NCBI RefSeq assembly: GCF_001039355.2 | Contig: NW_019775930.1 | Location: forward strand, 51,634-100,384 | Length of the DNA stretch: 48,751 nt | Origin: Lingula anatina | Lineage: Eukaryota > Brachiopoda > Lingulata > Lingulida > Lingulidae | Direction: 5' to 3' | Shown: one piece after another, positions 13,753 through 25,125 of the stretch | How positions within the stretch are numbered: position 1 is the stretch's first letter | Layout of the letters: each line of letters begins with the position of its first letter | Made by a program: the position numbers and the translations under genes | Notes under the pieces: generated by a model | Told to the model about the DNA's origin: nothing | What the model saw: only the letters and a program-made list of their open reading frames with translations | The model's database searches: none

Positions 13753-13831
13753 ATCACCATGGTAACTACGAGTAATAGAATACCATGGTAACAAGGTATC
13801 CCAGAATGCCATCCTGCTGTTGCTAGGTGAC
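13753..13831 (+). promoter_or_regulatory. Cluster of three X-box-like sites
   Basis: Within 79 bp: ATCACCATGGTAAC (13,753-13,766, 13 of 14 to the X-box), AATACCATGGTAAC (13,779-13,792, 12 of 14) and GTTGCTAGGTGAC (13,819-13,831, short-spacer form with two mismatches). A homotypic cluster is less likely by chance than a single site and suggests an RFX-responsive element. Confidence 0.35.
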
Positions 13832-15164
13832 CAATTGACATAAAAATGGAACTTAAAACTGCCAAACAGAGTCTATACAATTGAGGTAGACAGTAGGTGC
13901 TAAATCACATATCATTTCTTTTTTCTTCTTCTCTCAGTCACTACAGACATAATTAGTTTACAACACAGTCCAAAACCATGATGAGCTCACTAACCAAAAG
14001 TAAAAATAACTTAGGTCACACTTTTTTAGACAATATTTTCATGGGCAGATTTTTTGTTTGCAATTGAAGGAGTATGAATAAAAACAGAATTCTAAAATGG
14101 TTCAAAAATTCATATAAATGTTTCTCGTGGTAACCAATACAGAGTTAATTCCTTGGGTCTTGTCACAAATATCCATGTAGTGAAACAGATATTTGTTGTC
14201 AGTAGCTTGTTAACATTTTCTATCTTTGTCATAGAAAAATACAAGCTGCCTGTTCCAATTACATTCTTTGGGCTTTTCACTTTATTTCTATTAAATGTAA
14301 TAAAATATGTCAGAAGACCCATGAAGCAACATATTCAAAAAGGGTGGCCTAAGAAAGAAAAAAATGAGTTTGAGTCACCAGAATCAAGTACCATGAAACT
14401 TTCAAATATTGGAACTGATAGAAATTCCAACTATGTCATTAATTCTGTAAGCAAGTCCTTCTGGTTACTGCAGTGGGGTGTCGTAACAAAAATGTGAGCA
14501 CTACATAGACAGATATCAATTAAGAAGAACCTTGCTGGACATAATTTGTTGGCCTCTACAATTTTAATGAGTCCAATAACTGCGGATGCATATGCCATTA
14601 TTTACAACATCTTTCTTTCCTATTTATCAGATCTTTATAATCTGTTTGAAACAAATATTTCTATCACATTAATAATTCTCATTGTTCCTGCAACCCCCAG
14701 TCTCTTATCTAAAGAAATGTAAGAAATTCTTTATGGATTTCAGTGATCACTAGCAGACAGACGTTTTCTCAAATGTTGTGACATATGTATGTCCAACACG
14801 TTTCTCACCACAATGAATAGAAGTTCACTACAGACTTGCCAGCAATACTCACTCAAAGGCATAGGCGACAACTTGCGTGAATGAAAACAGATAAGGCTAT
14901 AGTGTTTGATGAATTACATGAGTTAAATACCCCTAAAAAATACAACTTCATTAGTCAAAATTATATTTGAACAGAGGCTTCTACATAATAACGTAAAAAC
15001 TTGGTAACAAATTTTTAGAAAGGACTACTGAAATCAAAATAATTTATAAAAATCTTGAGATGTGTTAAGACAGTGTTTAAAAAGACTGAACATAATGGGA
15101 CTGCCACAGGTTCAATGGCATCGAAGGAAGAATATGAAAGTGTTATCAGAATCCAGTTTGTTGA

Positions 15165-15191
15165 CTCTATCTATCTATCTATCTATCTATC
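15165..15191. repeat. (TCTA)n microsatellite
   Basis: About 6-7 units. Confidence 0.95.
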
Positions 15192-16808
15192 CAGTTATTT
15201 GCCTCCTATGCCTGTAATGGTATTCACCTCCCTCCTTGAAACAGTGCATGGCCAAATTATGGCAGCCTGCATGATATTGGGTTGTAATAAAATAGGAAGA
15301 AATGGTCTGGTGGCCTTAAGACCAGGGGGTCCGGGTGCCACATAAGGTGAAAAACAGACAAGAAAACAATTTCTTTCAATTCTAAACAGGAAAAATTCAT
15401 GTCCGTGGCAGTGTGATCACATTTTGGGTATTATATGGAAGTTTGGTGGACATACCAGGATTTTCCCCCCCTGGTGTTCTTTATGTTTAGGAAAGATGGG
15501 CACTTGTTGAATGGTGATAAAAATATAGGGACCTATTCTATTCATATCACCACTTTTGAGTAGTTAGTACTATAACAGAGATATTAGGAAAGAATGATTC
15601 TTGGAATTTTTTGCTTTAATGGGAAAATTTGAGATTTCTCATTGGTTGTCACACAGCCAGCAGAATGGAATAATAGCACAACGAAATGCAGGACTACTGA
15701 AATTTACAGGTTTAAAAAAATCAATGAACCAAAATGCTTTTAATTGTTACAAAAAGTGTGAAGTGTCTGGATAATAAAACAAAATGATTATTCTTTATGT
15801 CTAGACAGCCTTGCCTGCTTATTCATTATTGTTTCTCACAAACCTCGTCTCTTCACACCTTCCAATTGTTCCTTTTTTGAGATTATTCTTTGAATTTGCT
15901 TTTAAAAATTCAAAATATGACATGATTTTTACCTTAATTTTGTATCACCTATTCTCCAAAACCAGATATAAAACACTGTTTTTGGAAGATGTAATTGATC
16001 TATTTTGCTTATCCTCAATGACTTATTATCAAAGAACATTAGCACCATTAGCAGATCAGAAGAAATTCACAGGTATGTTTTTTTATCTAAAAAGGTAAAT
16101 AAATAAAGTAAGTAAACACACCATACAAAACACTAGTATTCATCTGTCCCAAAAAGTCAACAACTATACATATTTTGAAAGGTCTTCTGAGTTATTGAAT
16201 GGAAATTAAGGATTACATGGATGCAGTAAAAAATGAAGAAAAATATGTGTATTTAAAACTCAAAAAGAAATAACCCTAGTGGCCAGCCTTATATTGAGCT
16301 AACAGAATCTCCTGCGCAATTCCTCTCGGTTTTTCTTTAGTAATGAATCAATTTATTTTTGTAACCCCTATATAACAATGCTGGTTTTAGAGATTTGCAA
16401 AGAAGATAAAGCGCATGGGTAGTTCATCAAGCAGTAAAATCAAGGGAAAATGTACTAATGTAATTGAATGTATTTCAGAAACCCTGACAAACACTTCTTT
16501 TCACATTGAAAAATTGCCACTTCTTTTTGGAAAAAAATTACCACATATGTGCAAAATATTTCTGCCTGCCCAGCTGTGCAACATTTCATTCATAACAGTT
16601 CCTCTTTAAAAAATAATTTCCTTTTTTAATGAAAAAAGCCCACTTTTGTCAAAAATTTATGTATATTTATAAAATATATGTGCCTGCCCATTTATGCAAT
16701 TTTATTATTCTAGGAAACTGATGGCCATTCTCCTAATAAGGGGATATGATACAGGTTATTCATGTGTCTTTTAATTATAATAAACCACTTCCTAGTTTTT
16801 TCATCAAG

Positions 16809-17350
16809 CAAAGTCACATCTATAACCAGAGCCACAGGATATTAAAAGTTCCACATAAAACCCTGCAGGAAAAAATGTCTGGGGAGTCTGGATGGAGACA
16901 AGAACAGATTATATGAAGCAGATTTCCACTCAAAATGAAGAAAATCTGATCCTATCATTGCATGACTTTCTGCATGCTTTATTTTTTCTGGCCATACCTG
17001 TAGGTATTGCACAAGTCTTGCATTACATCTAATCCAGGACACAGACTTGGGTTATGTAAAATTAACCCCACTTTGAAGGAAAATAATTGTTTTAACATGT
17101 TGTTGAACTACAAATCTGATTACCTTTATCTGTCCTGCAATAATCTGTTAATCAAGGCAGACAGAAAGATGATTTCTAAAAATTAATGCTTCACATTTTC
17201 TTATCTATTTCTTATCCCTGCCTGATTCAGTAAATGATCCATCTTTTTATGTGGCTCTGTTATCCAATATCAACTATACTGTTATCAACACTTGTTAATG
17301 CCTTCAATCTTCTACCATCATTTTTCATGGGATGTTTAATTTCCATATTC
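16809..17350. repeat. Direct duplication, copy 1
   Basis: Begins CAAAGTCACATCTA and ends near TTTAATTTCCATATTC. It shares long blocks with copy 2 at 17,632-18,084: CCACAGGATATTAAAAGTTC, CCCTGCAGGAAAAAATG, and, near the 3' end, CTTATCCCTGCCTGATTCAG followed by most of about 90 further bases. Divergence is moderate and copy 1 has extra internal sequence. It lies in the presumed 3' UTR. No ORF is preserved between the copies, so this looks like a non-coding duplication or repeat family. Confidence 0.75.
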
Positions 17351-17631
17351 CTTTTGACATAAAATAAAGATTTCCTGTGATTCATACATAAGTGGTAAGA
17401 GAATTGAAACTATGCACTTCTTATATTTAAAACTAGTTCACTGGTTTTAAATTTGATTTTTCCCCATAAATCTATAATCTGTTGATTGAATAAATGAAAC
17501 ATTTTCTTATCTAACAGTTTTCATTTACATGCTATTCATTTAAACACTTAATTCTATTAAATAATTTAACAGAATTAGGCGGGTTATTCATATACCTTTC
17601 AGTTACAAGAAACCAACAAGTTCTTAGTTTA

Positions 17632-18084
17632 CAAAGTCACATCTAAAGCAAAACCACAGGATATTAAAAGTTCCACGTAAAACCCTGCAGGAAAAAATGT
17701 GGCTGGGGAATTAGCTTTGTGTACCAGAATCAAGAGAAGAGCAGGTATTATGGAGTCAATTTTTACTCAAAATGCGGACACGAGTTGGATTCTATGAATT
17801 TAACCCTATCAAACAAAACATATATATATCTTTAAAAATGATGTCCAATTTTAAGTCTGATTATCTTTATCTGTCCTGCAATAATCTTTTTACCAAAACA
17901 GAAAGACGGATTTCTAAATATGCTTCCGATTCTCTTTTCTATTTCTTATCCCTGCCTGATTCAGTAAATAATCCATCTTTTTATGTGGCTCTGTTATCCA
18001 ATATCAACTATCCTGTTATCAACACTTGTTAATGCCTTCCTTCTTCTCACGTCATTTTTCAGGAGATGTTTAATTTCCACATTA
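17632..18084. repeat. Direct duplication, copy 2
   Basis: Second copy of the unit at 16,809-17,350, same orientation, about 280 bp downstream of it. Shared blocks are in the same order; the right block (about 17,948-18,036) is the best preserved. An 86-codon plus-strand ORF (17,772-18,032) runs through it but is broken in copy 1, so I do not call it a gene. Confidence 0.75.
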
Positions 18085-18242
18085 TCTTAGCTGCTATCTA
18101 CATTTGTGTATCTGTAGTAGGACAGGTGGCACTTAAAGCATCTTCTATTCTTATGCTGTTTTTAAATTCAAAATTTCCTAAAAATCTTAGCTTTTGAATT
18201 TGGAATTCAAAATAACAAAAGTACAAAATTTGCCAATATTAC

Positions 18243-18271
<29 letters not shown>
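18243..18271. repeat. Poly(A) run, 29 bp
   Basis: Uninterrupted A on the plus strand, about 160 bp after duplication copy 2. Confidence 0.95.
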
Positions 18272-18274
<3 letters not shown>

Positions 18275-19195
18275 GGAAGGCTGACTACAAGATATTAAAT
18301 TGAGCATATTCTGAAGTTTTTCGACTAGAAAATAAAATGGTGTAATAATTGCCAAATATTTGCAATACTATGTAGTATTAAAACATTTTGAAAAAAAAAA
18401 ACCTTTACAATTTTAAGAAGCAATATATTTCCATTACCTAAACTGATATACTGCTTCACAGTTTTTGTATCATTTCAATCTGCTGGCTGTGGTGTTGTGA
18501 ATAATAGAGGATAGGTGGGGACGAGAGGTCCTTTTGTGCTTTAGAATAAAAAAAAAAATGATAAAACATTTCAGTAACTGTGTTCTGTGCATTTCCTGAC
18601 ATATTTGTGCTTTGAATTCTAACAATATTTAACAGCTGTGTTGGTGTATTTTGCACTGATGGTGACGGTAGCCATTTTTTAGTCCAGTGAGCAAGGGCGG
18701 GGAGCTTATCCAACTAGATTAATCACAAACAATTATGTTTAACTTTTATCATAAGTGGCTGAAAAATCATTCATGAAAAGTTTTCTTTTTACAAATAGAT
18801 CTAAGCAATGAATGGTGCCTACTATATTTCACTTTAGTTCACACAAACTTTTGGTTTCAAGAAAAAATAACTTCTGCCTTCTTAAATCTTATAGCCTATG
18901 AAACCGAGTTCAAATCTCCATACATTTTTTCTTCCACATCAGTTTTGATTTTGTGCAAGTTTTCCAACAGTTTTTCACCGCTCACAGGTGAATAACACAA
19001 TCATCCAGCTAAACTACCATTATAAAATCATCTCAATTCCAAAAAAAGAGAATAAAAATAATCAAAATTAGAAGCGAAATAAAACAGAGCTATACAATGA
19101 ACACAGTTCACGTAAACTACCAAGGACAGAAAACAAATAGTAACAGAAAATAACTTGATTTGTTAAATATGATCATATCACAATATCGATCGTCG

Positions 19196-19209
19196 CCACC
19201 AGAGGGCGG
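19196..19209 (+). promoter_or_regulatory. CTCF-like motif, full consensus match
   Basis: CCACCAGAGGGCGG matches the CTCF core CCASYAGRKGGCRS at all 14 positions. It sits in a small local CpG cluster (about 19,186-19,222) within otherwise CpG-poor DNA about 1.5 kb after the ataxin-1 stop, as might be expected of a bound, unmethylated site. CTCF is conserved across bilaterians. The call rests on the motif alone. Confidence 0.45.
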
Positions 19210-20460
19210 GCAAGGCAGGCGCTGGGTGAACAATAACTTTCCATAACATTTCTGTTCAACTAGAATTTTCAGAAGGGTGAAAAACATTTCCATATAATCT
19301 GACCACAAGGTAAGAATTTTCTTAAAAAGGTTGTACAAAAGCAGCAAAAAATTGTTACACAAATTCAGATAATCAAATAATCCAGAGGAAAAATGCATTG
19401 CTAAGCTTTTGTTCAAACAACCATCTAATTTTTTATCGTATGATTTTTCTACATTTCATTATATCAAGAGCTTCCTGTCATTGTAGCTCTCAGGCCATCA
19501 TAAAGCTTGACCCCTACTAATTTTGACCACTACAAATCTTGACCAGCCTGCCCTGCCCTTCTCTGCCGCAGTGACCTAGCACCTTCAAATAGAGCAATAA
19601 TAAATAAAGACGTTCAATAAATGCATATCTAAACCTCCACAGTGAAGTCCACATCCATTCTCCATCATACCTAGGCTGACCAGTGGTCAAATATCACCCT
19701 TCTTTTAATCCACAAACTTTGAATACGAATCCTATAAAATGGAGGGACCCAACAAGCTTATGAACTATAGGTTTTTTTTCTATTAAATGGAGCCATATTA
19801 GATATTAGCCATACTCAAGTAGAATAAAATAGCAAAGAACAAGTTTGAGCCAAGGTAGCAGATGATCTTCTAGGAAAGCATGGTCAGAAATGATGTGGAG
19901 AAGTTGGTTAAAATAATTTAAATTAAAAAAATCTCTCATGAAATTTATTGACTGCCCTATCTCATGCATGTTACCACCTGCAACAACAACAACAACAACA
20001 CACAATTTCTTAATTATCTGCTCTCCCTGTCAACAATAGTAAAAAGACAATGCCAAAAAATAATAATAAATAAAATAACAAACATACAAACAAATAATAC
20101 ACAGTATTGACAACTCTCACAACATCAACCATGCAAAATTAACACAATAATTGCTTGCGTAGCAAACAACAAAACCATGTTGTGATTTCAATCTCAGAAG
20201 CAGATTGGCAGATTTGAGAAGATCCTACGGTAGAACTTTAACTGATATATCTCGTATTTTATATATATTTTTATATAATATATATGAGCTCCTCCAGGTC
20301 TGCAATGAGATGCTCTGACAAGGAGAGAGATTGATATATTTACCAAGGTACATATCACACATTTCTCAATGCTTCGATCACACAATAAGTTGTACATAAA
20401 AAGTTACATTTTATCATTTAGCAGATCTTGAGATATTCTGAGGAATTTATATAACACACA

Positions 20461-20531
20461 ATAATAATAACTGTAGTAGTAGTACTAGTAGTAGTAATAA
20501 TAATAATAATAATTATGATAATAATAATAAC
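20461..20531. repeat. Compound (AAT)/(AGT) trinucleotide repeat
   Basis: AAT units, then GTAGTAGTA, then AAT units again; it lies about 230-300 nt after the stop codon, within the likely 3' UTR. Confidence 0.9.
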
Positions 20532-20575
20532 CTCTAGCTAATAGCATGAATGTGAATACTAAAATTTGGATGATT

Positions 20576-20583
20576 TATGTACA
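20576..20583 (-). promoter_or_regulatory. Pumilio response element (UGUACAUA)
   Basis: The minus strand reads TGTACATA, a full match to the PUM consensus UGUANAUA, about 175 nt after the ataxin-1 stop codon, so almost certainly in the 3' UTR. Mammalian PUM1 is known to bind ATXN1 mRNA and lower its level. Two further matches occur at 18,095-18,102 (TGTAGATA) and 14,599-14,606 (TGTAAATA). A few chance matches are expected in 10 kb of AT-rich DNA. Confidence 0.4.
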
Positions 20584-20757
20584 GTGAATGAGTGTTTTCA
20601 TTGTTGAAGTCTGCACAAGCAATGTGTGTACATACATACACAGCAAATAAAACAACCAATAGCTTTCAATTTGTCACATACAAAAAAGATTTACGTCTCA
20701 GTATCAAAATATACCACTTTTACTTAGACTAACTACTTTCTCCTAATAGTCCCAACA

Positions 20758-21357
20758 TCATGATTTTTGGTGTTCAGATTTGCTGCCACTGCCGCTAGTT
20801 CCATGTTGGCCACCACTGCCACCACTAGGGGCGCCACTGCTGCTGCTCCTCCCGACCTCCATCGGCTGTGGACTTCCTTCCTTTGGTGGGCTCGGCTTGG
20901 GCGAAGCCATGATCCCAATCTGGTCTGGCGCGGACCAGCGTCGCTTTCGCTGAGTAGAAGTGGAATCCGTAGAAATATGAGGTAATGACACACGTAATGG
21001 CGTCTCTGTGCTTCTCTGAGTCTGGCCGACAGCAGCCTGCGCTCGTAATTCACCTTCTGCCTCCTGAAACCGTATGTAACCTTGACCTTGTCTCTCGAGC
21101 GCAGGTGCATGACCTTGACCCCCAGACACACTCAGTGTGCTAAAAGACACGGAGGCCCTCTCCACAGGCTGATTTTGGCGGGAGAGTTCGGCCACGCGGT
21201 TACTGACGTCTTTATGTGTTAAGGAGATGCAGATGTCTCCAACATTAAGTTTCTGGCATGGCAACCCGTATCGTTGAGAAGTTCGTTCAGGACTAATGGA
21301 TGACCAACCTTGGCCGAAAACAAAGAAAGGATGCTCCAGGGCTGCCTCTACTGTCAC
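20758..21357 (-). CDS. ATXN1: Ataxin-1 family protein, terminal coding exon (residues 608-806)
   Basis: Second half of the AXH domain plus the C-terminal tail. The exon follows a TATTTGCAG acceptor and opens in phase 0 with VTVEAALEHPFFVFGQGWSS, then PERTSQRYGLPCQKLNVGDICISLT (about 630-654), which matches the human AXH closely (FFVFGQGWSS, PERTSQ, LPC.KL.VGD.CISLT). The tail is low complexity but holds RKRRWSAPD at 744-752. In human ataxin-1 the equivalent RKRRWSAPE contains the nuclear localisation signal, the Ser776 phosphosite bound by 14-3-3, and the Trp-based ligand motif for U2AF65-type UHM domains; Ser749 is the counterpart here. A Ser/Gly-rich end follows and the TGA stop lies at 20,760-20,758. 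The reading frame joins the upstream exon without a shift, giving 806 residues. ORFs on the opposite strand and in other frames here are shadows. Confidence 0.92.
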   Translation of the reverse strand: MTVEAALEHPFFVFGQGWSSISPERTSQRYGLPCQKLNVGDICISLTHKDVSNRVAELSRQNQPVERASVSFSTLSVSGGQGHAPALERQGQGYIRFQEAEGELRAQAAVGQTQRSTETPLRVSLPHISTDSTSTQRKRRWSAPDQIGIMASPKPSPPKEGSPQPMEVGRSSSSGAPSGGSGGQHGTSGSGSKSEHQKS

Positions 21358-23640
21358 CTGCAAATAGACAAGACCCAAGTAAAACTGATTCCTTTATATA
21401 GCACATAAATATTAAGCTTAGACAAAAAATACTTCAGATGACCTAAATTAGAGAAGATGAAGAATATGCCTCACCATTTAAATTTATATTTAAACTGAAA
21501 ACAAACGGAAAATATGATTCTAAATGAATAAATACAATTTTCAGTAAGCCAAAACTTGTAAAGGACAGCAAAATATGATAAATGCAGAAAATAAATTCAG
21601 TCAAATAAATAACAAACAAGGCCACAATTTCATATTTAAATGACATTTTCTTTGCTGATCAATAGCAGCGGTATAAACCATGACGCAGTGGACCTGCAGA
21701 CATCCCTTCTTCACATAATTCAAAATGTGATTACCTACAGAAAAAAGAGCTAATGCTGATCCGTTTTAAGGAAAAAAAAAAAAAAAAAGATCGGTAAACA
21801 TTTTCCTTCTTCATTTCTTAATGTGTACAAGATATCCTAGCAAGGTCTCACAACATACTACCAGGTGGGGTTTTACAACGTCGAAACATGCTTTACAAAT
21901 AGTCCTAAAATAACCATTACGAATCAATGTAATTACATTGGTCACCCTAACTTATGCTAGAACAAATAGTCTACTTGTAAAATGTATCAGTTTCAGTTTT
22001 TTCAAGTCCTAGGAAAAGTAATGAAGAGGATTGATGAAAGGGTTAGGTTCGGTATCGATCGCAAATTCTGGACTGTAATGTTTAACCACTAGACAATTTT
22101 TGCATAGCATCATGAATACTCAAGACCAGTCTTAAAACTGAAACCCCAATCTGTTTTTTTTAATTATCCATTCTCATCAGGTATTCAAATCTAAGAATAC
22201 ATTATATAAACAGATTTGCATAAAAATTGAATAAGAAATTGCATGTAAATATTTATTTAGTTTTCAGTATTATATTACACATACACTTATAATGCAAAAG
22301 GAAAAACTATTTCATGATGAAAAACTAAAAAAACTTAAAAAATAAAAAAATTGAAGACTCATGTGGAGAACAAAAGACTAGTATTTTTAGTTAAGTTTGC
22401 AGAAAACAATCAGATCCCATAATTAATTAAATCTTATAACTAATAACTGAACCTCCTGATTTGTTGAATTACATTTTTCTTTAAATACCTAAAAAAGAAA
22501 CCTTGACAATTCTCATCTTCAACAAACATATTAAACCTCTAATAAAAGAGTTTACAACAATTATAAACCTTTAATGGCATACTAAAACATAAATAGGGAA
22601 GAAACATGTTTACTTAGTGGCTATTCTGTTTGTGGGCCTAAGGGCCCTACTAAATAAGTGTGAAATATTGGAAACAAAATCCTCCCGGTGAAATCTATAG
22701 AGTAGCAGAATACAAGAATACACTTTTGCTTGTATGTTTGCACCTCTCACCCTCCAATAAAAACAGCACTAGTACTGCAACTAAATATACAACTGTCCAA
22801 AGAGTTATCTAGATTTCAAGGGATCTCTGGATGTTCAAACATACTATTTGTGTGTACCTGAGACAGTGACTGGACCTAACAAATGTTTGACAAGTTTCCA
22901 AGCTGTGTAGGAGTCACGGTGTCAACATGTTAATAAGTCTAGTATGGGAATCAGCAGCAATGCACATAGTTCGAGGGCATATTTTAATCTATTTCCTCTG
23001 TGTTTGTCTTGACTGTATCGACCAATCATTAAAGTAAATGCTGCAAATGGCTTGCTATCATCTGGTCGGGGAGGGTGACATCATCGGAATAATTGACGTT
23101 CACTTAGTTCTCCGCACTGCACTAAAAGACTTGTACACACAGGTATTGATCAGGTGTGGAAATGCAGCATAATTGTTGGAACAGTTACACCCCTCCATTT
23201 CACCTTGACCTACACAGGGAACAGGTGCAAGAACTTCTAGAAAAATTTTGATGTACTCAGTGAAGTTAAGTTGTAGGAATTTCAGGCCTGTGGCAAGCAA
23301 TTTCAAAGAGGGGGTGATTTTTTTCCCCCTTTTTCTTTTTTGAAAGAGTGGACCTCTTCACTCCCTAAGTTGAGAAATAGCATAGAACCTTTTAATTTCA
23401 GAATGGACCTTTTCCAGCTACAAAAAAGTTTTGAGAAAAAGAGTTGTGAGTACAAGTGAAAAATTACAAGAAATGTAGACTCACATAATATGTACAGCCC
23501 TACGCCTTTCCTTGCTTACTGAGCACAGGCCATACCTTTATTTCTACCTCCCTCTTCCTAACCTAAGCTCAAATACAAAACAGAGAAACTGCAAGAATAT
23601 TTCTCTTTAAATGCACTATGTATCCAAATCATTGGATGTT

Positions 23641-23642
<2 letters not shown>

Positions 23643-23683
<41 letters not shown>

Positions 23684-23691
23684 AGAAGAAG
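23643..23691. repeat. Poly(A) run, 39 bp, followed by (GAA)n
   Basis: The longest homopolymer in the window. No SINE or LINE body is recognisable on its 5' side, so I do not call a retroposon. Confidence 0.95.
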
Positions 23692-23785
23692 TTTGAGCAT
23701 AAATATATGTAATTTTGTCAAACTTCTACAGCTATGCCCTGTATCCATCTTTTCACACCACCAGGAAATCATGCTGGCGCACGTG

Positions 23786-23799
23786 CCGCCAGGGGGAGC
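23786..23799 (+). promoter_or_regulatory. CTCF-like motif, 12 of 14
   Basis: CCGCCAGGGGGAGC matches CCASYAGRKGGCRS except at positions 3 and 12. It lies in a short GC-rich patch of the large intron and has the same orientation as the site at 19,196. Confidence 0.25.
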
Positions 23800-24342
23800 T
23801 GCGTGCAGTCTACAACATGAGCTTTTCACACCAATTCTCTAGGAAATTCCCAGGATAGATTACCTCGACTACTATGCACTACGTTGCTGATCTTCAAATG
23901 ATGCTAATACCGCTACTGCTAACTCAGACGTATAACTATAATCATGTCTGCTCACGTATTATCCTACTTTTAAAAACAAATTCCACTAGATAAATACAAA
24001 TGACGTGGCTCTCAGAATGCACACAAAAGAAGAGAGAATCGATAATTTTCTGGGCAAAGGGCACAATTGATGAGGGTTAAGTTACTTTTAGCTAGAATAG
24101 AAAAACTCAGACACAACAATTCCAAGAGGTAAACAAGTACCTAGAATTCAAAAAGTTTATGTTCCTGGGTATAAAGCCATTGCATTTTCCTTGTTAACGT
24201 TAAGTACCTCTTTTGTTACGCTATTTGAATAACTAAGAATAATTCTGATGCAGAAGTTACATTCCTGCTAATATTTTCATGGCATAGTCGGACATCAGAC
24301 TTTAGTAAACAATTCTATGCCATTAGGTGCTGAAAACTACTG

Positions 24343-24344
<2 letters not shown>

Positions 24345-24391
<47 letters not shown>
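24345..24391. repeat. (TA)n microsatellite
   Basis: About 23 pure dinucleotide units directly left of the foldback element. Confidence 0.95.
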
Positions 24392-24394
<3 letters not shown>

Positions 24395-24455
24395 TTTATA
24401 GCGGCAATACGCTGGGTTTTCTTGACTTATCAACTCATTTTTTATCTCCTCATAA

Positions 24456-25125
24456 GATTGAACTTTTTACTTTCTACACTCAATTAGAGCTATACCTCAC
24501 AAAGCTTTCGGTCACTCCGTGATATTCTTCAGTGTGAGTTCCTACGAGACTGAGCACTATTCCCAAATGTCTCAGAGTGAATTCAGAGCAGATGATCCGA
24601 GGACTAACTGATCTGCAGACTAAATATGGCCGATCTCACTAAAAAGCAAGCTGCCCTAATCCCCTGATGGTCTCCCTGCCCTCACACACACCATATGAAA
24701 AGGATTAAATCTCAGCTCAAAGTCTTAATTGCCAGGCCCCTGCAGCAATAGGCAGGGGTCTAGCAGGAATACTGTAAGGCTCTATTCCCATAGATTTTAG
24801 ATCGATCTATCCCCGCGGGGAGTCTCACTAGATTACTTTCAGATAATCCGACTTAAATGTCCGTCTCGCCTACTACAAGCTGTAAGGGGGTAATTAACTT
24901 TCGTGTCCACCCGGCTGACAGCTATTTAGCGTGAACCCCCAGGGAGATAGGTCGATCTAAAGTAGGTCGATCTAATCCATGGAAATGGGGTGTAAGGGGA
25001 TCTGTTTGTCCTTATATCAACTTATTCTAAATGCGCTCTCAGTGCTGTCCCACGCGTGTGACAATTTGGTGTCTCCCCATCTCAGTTCAGGCTTTAATTC
25101 AATGTAGAAAGTGAAAAGTTTAATC
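24456..25125. mobile_element. Unrecognised inverted-repeat (foldback) element
   Basis: A block of distinct composition inside the intron. 24,456-24,490 and 25,091-25,125 are inverted repeats matching at 30 of 35 positions. Nested inside, 24,782-24,815 and 24,941-24,989 form a second inverted pair sharing GATAGRTCGATCTAAA, the right copy having a 15-bp internal duplication. A hairpin (CCCCTGC, 8-nt loop, GCAGGGG) lies at 24,737-24,758. The block has about 20 CpG in roughly 670 bp, against about 4 per 840 bp in intron nearby, as expected of a recent insertion. A (TA)n tract abuts it on the left. No transposase ORF and no clear target duplication were found; true ends may lie slightly outside. 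Confidence 0.55.

Larger units (their letters stand above)
10530..20757 (-). other. ATXN1: Probable long 3' UTR / downstream flank of ataxin-1
   Basis: No convincing coding region lies in these 10 kb. The stretch shares the strong CpG depletion of the intron and upstream region, and that depletion stops near 10,320, close to a minus-strand AATAAA at 10,559-10,554. Human ATXN1 also has an unusually long 3' UTR (about 7 kb). I therefore infer that the terminal exon runs on to about 10.5 kb. An earlier polyadenylation site, with the rest being flank or another unit, is not excluded, since many other minus-strand AATAAA-like hexamers exist in this AT-rich DNA. Confidence 0.4.

Noticed and set aside
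17772-18032. 86-codon ORF in duplication copy 2
   Set aside because: The frame is broken in copy 1 and the product is not recognisable.
20820-20836. Further CTCF-like site CCACTAGGGGCGCC
   Set aside because: One G short of the core spacing, and it lies in coding sequence for a Ser/Gly-rich tail.
20733-21131. 132-codon minus-strand ORF overlapping the terminal exon in another frame
   Set aside because: The overlapping frame carries the AXH domain and conserved C-terminal motif; this one has no recognisable similarity.
23500-23700. SINE or processed pseudogene ending in the 39-bp A run
   Set aside because: No tRNA-like head, coding remnant or flanking target duplication seen; a plain homopolymer expansion is simpler.
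24506-24535. Hammerhead ribozyme (CTGAAGA ... CGAAA on the minus strand)
   Set aside because: The bases that should close stem II next to the core do not pair, and stems I and III are not evident. Kept only as a hint of element type.
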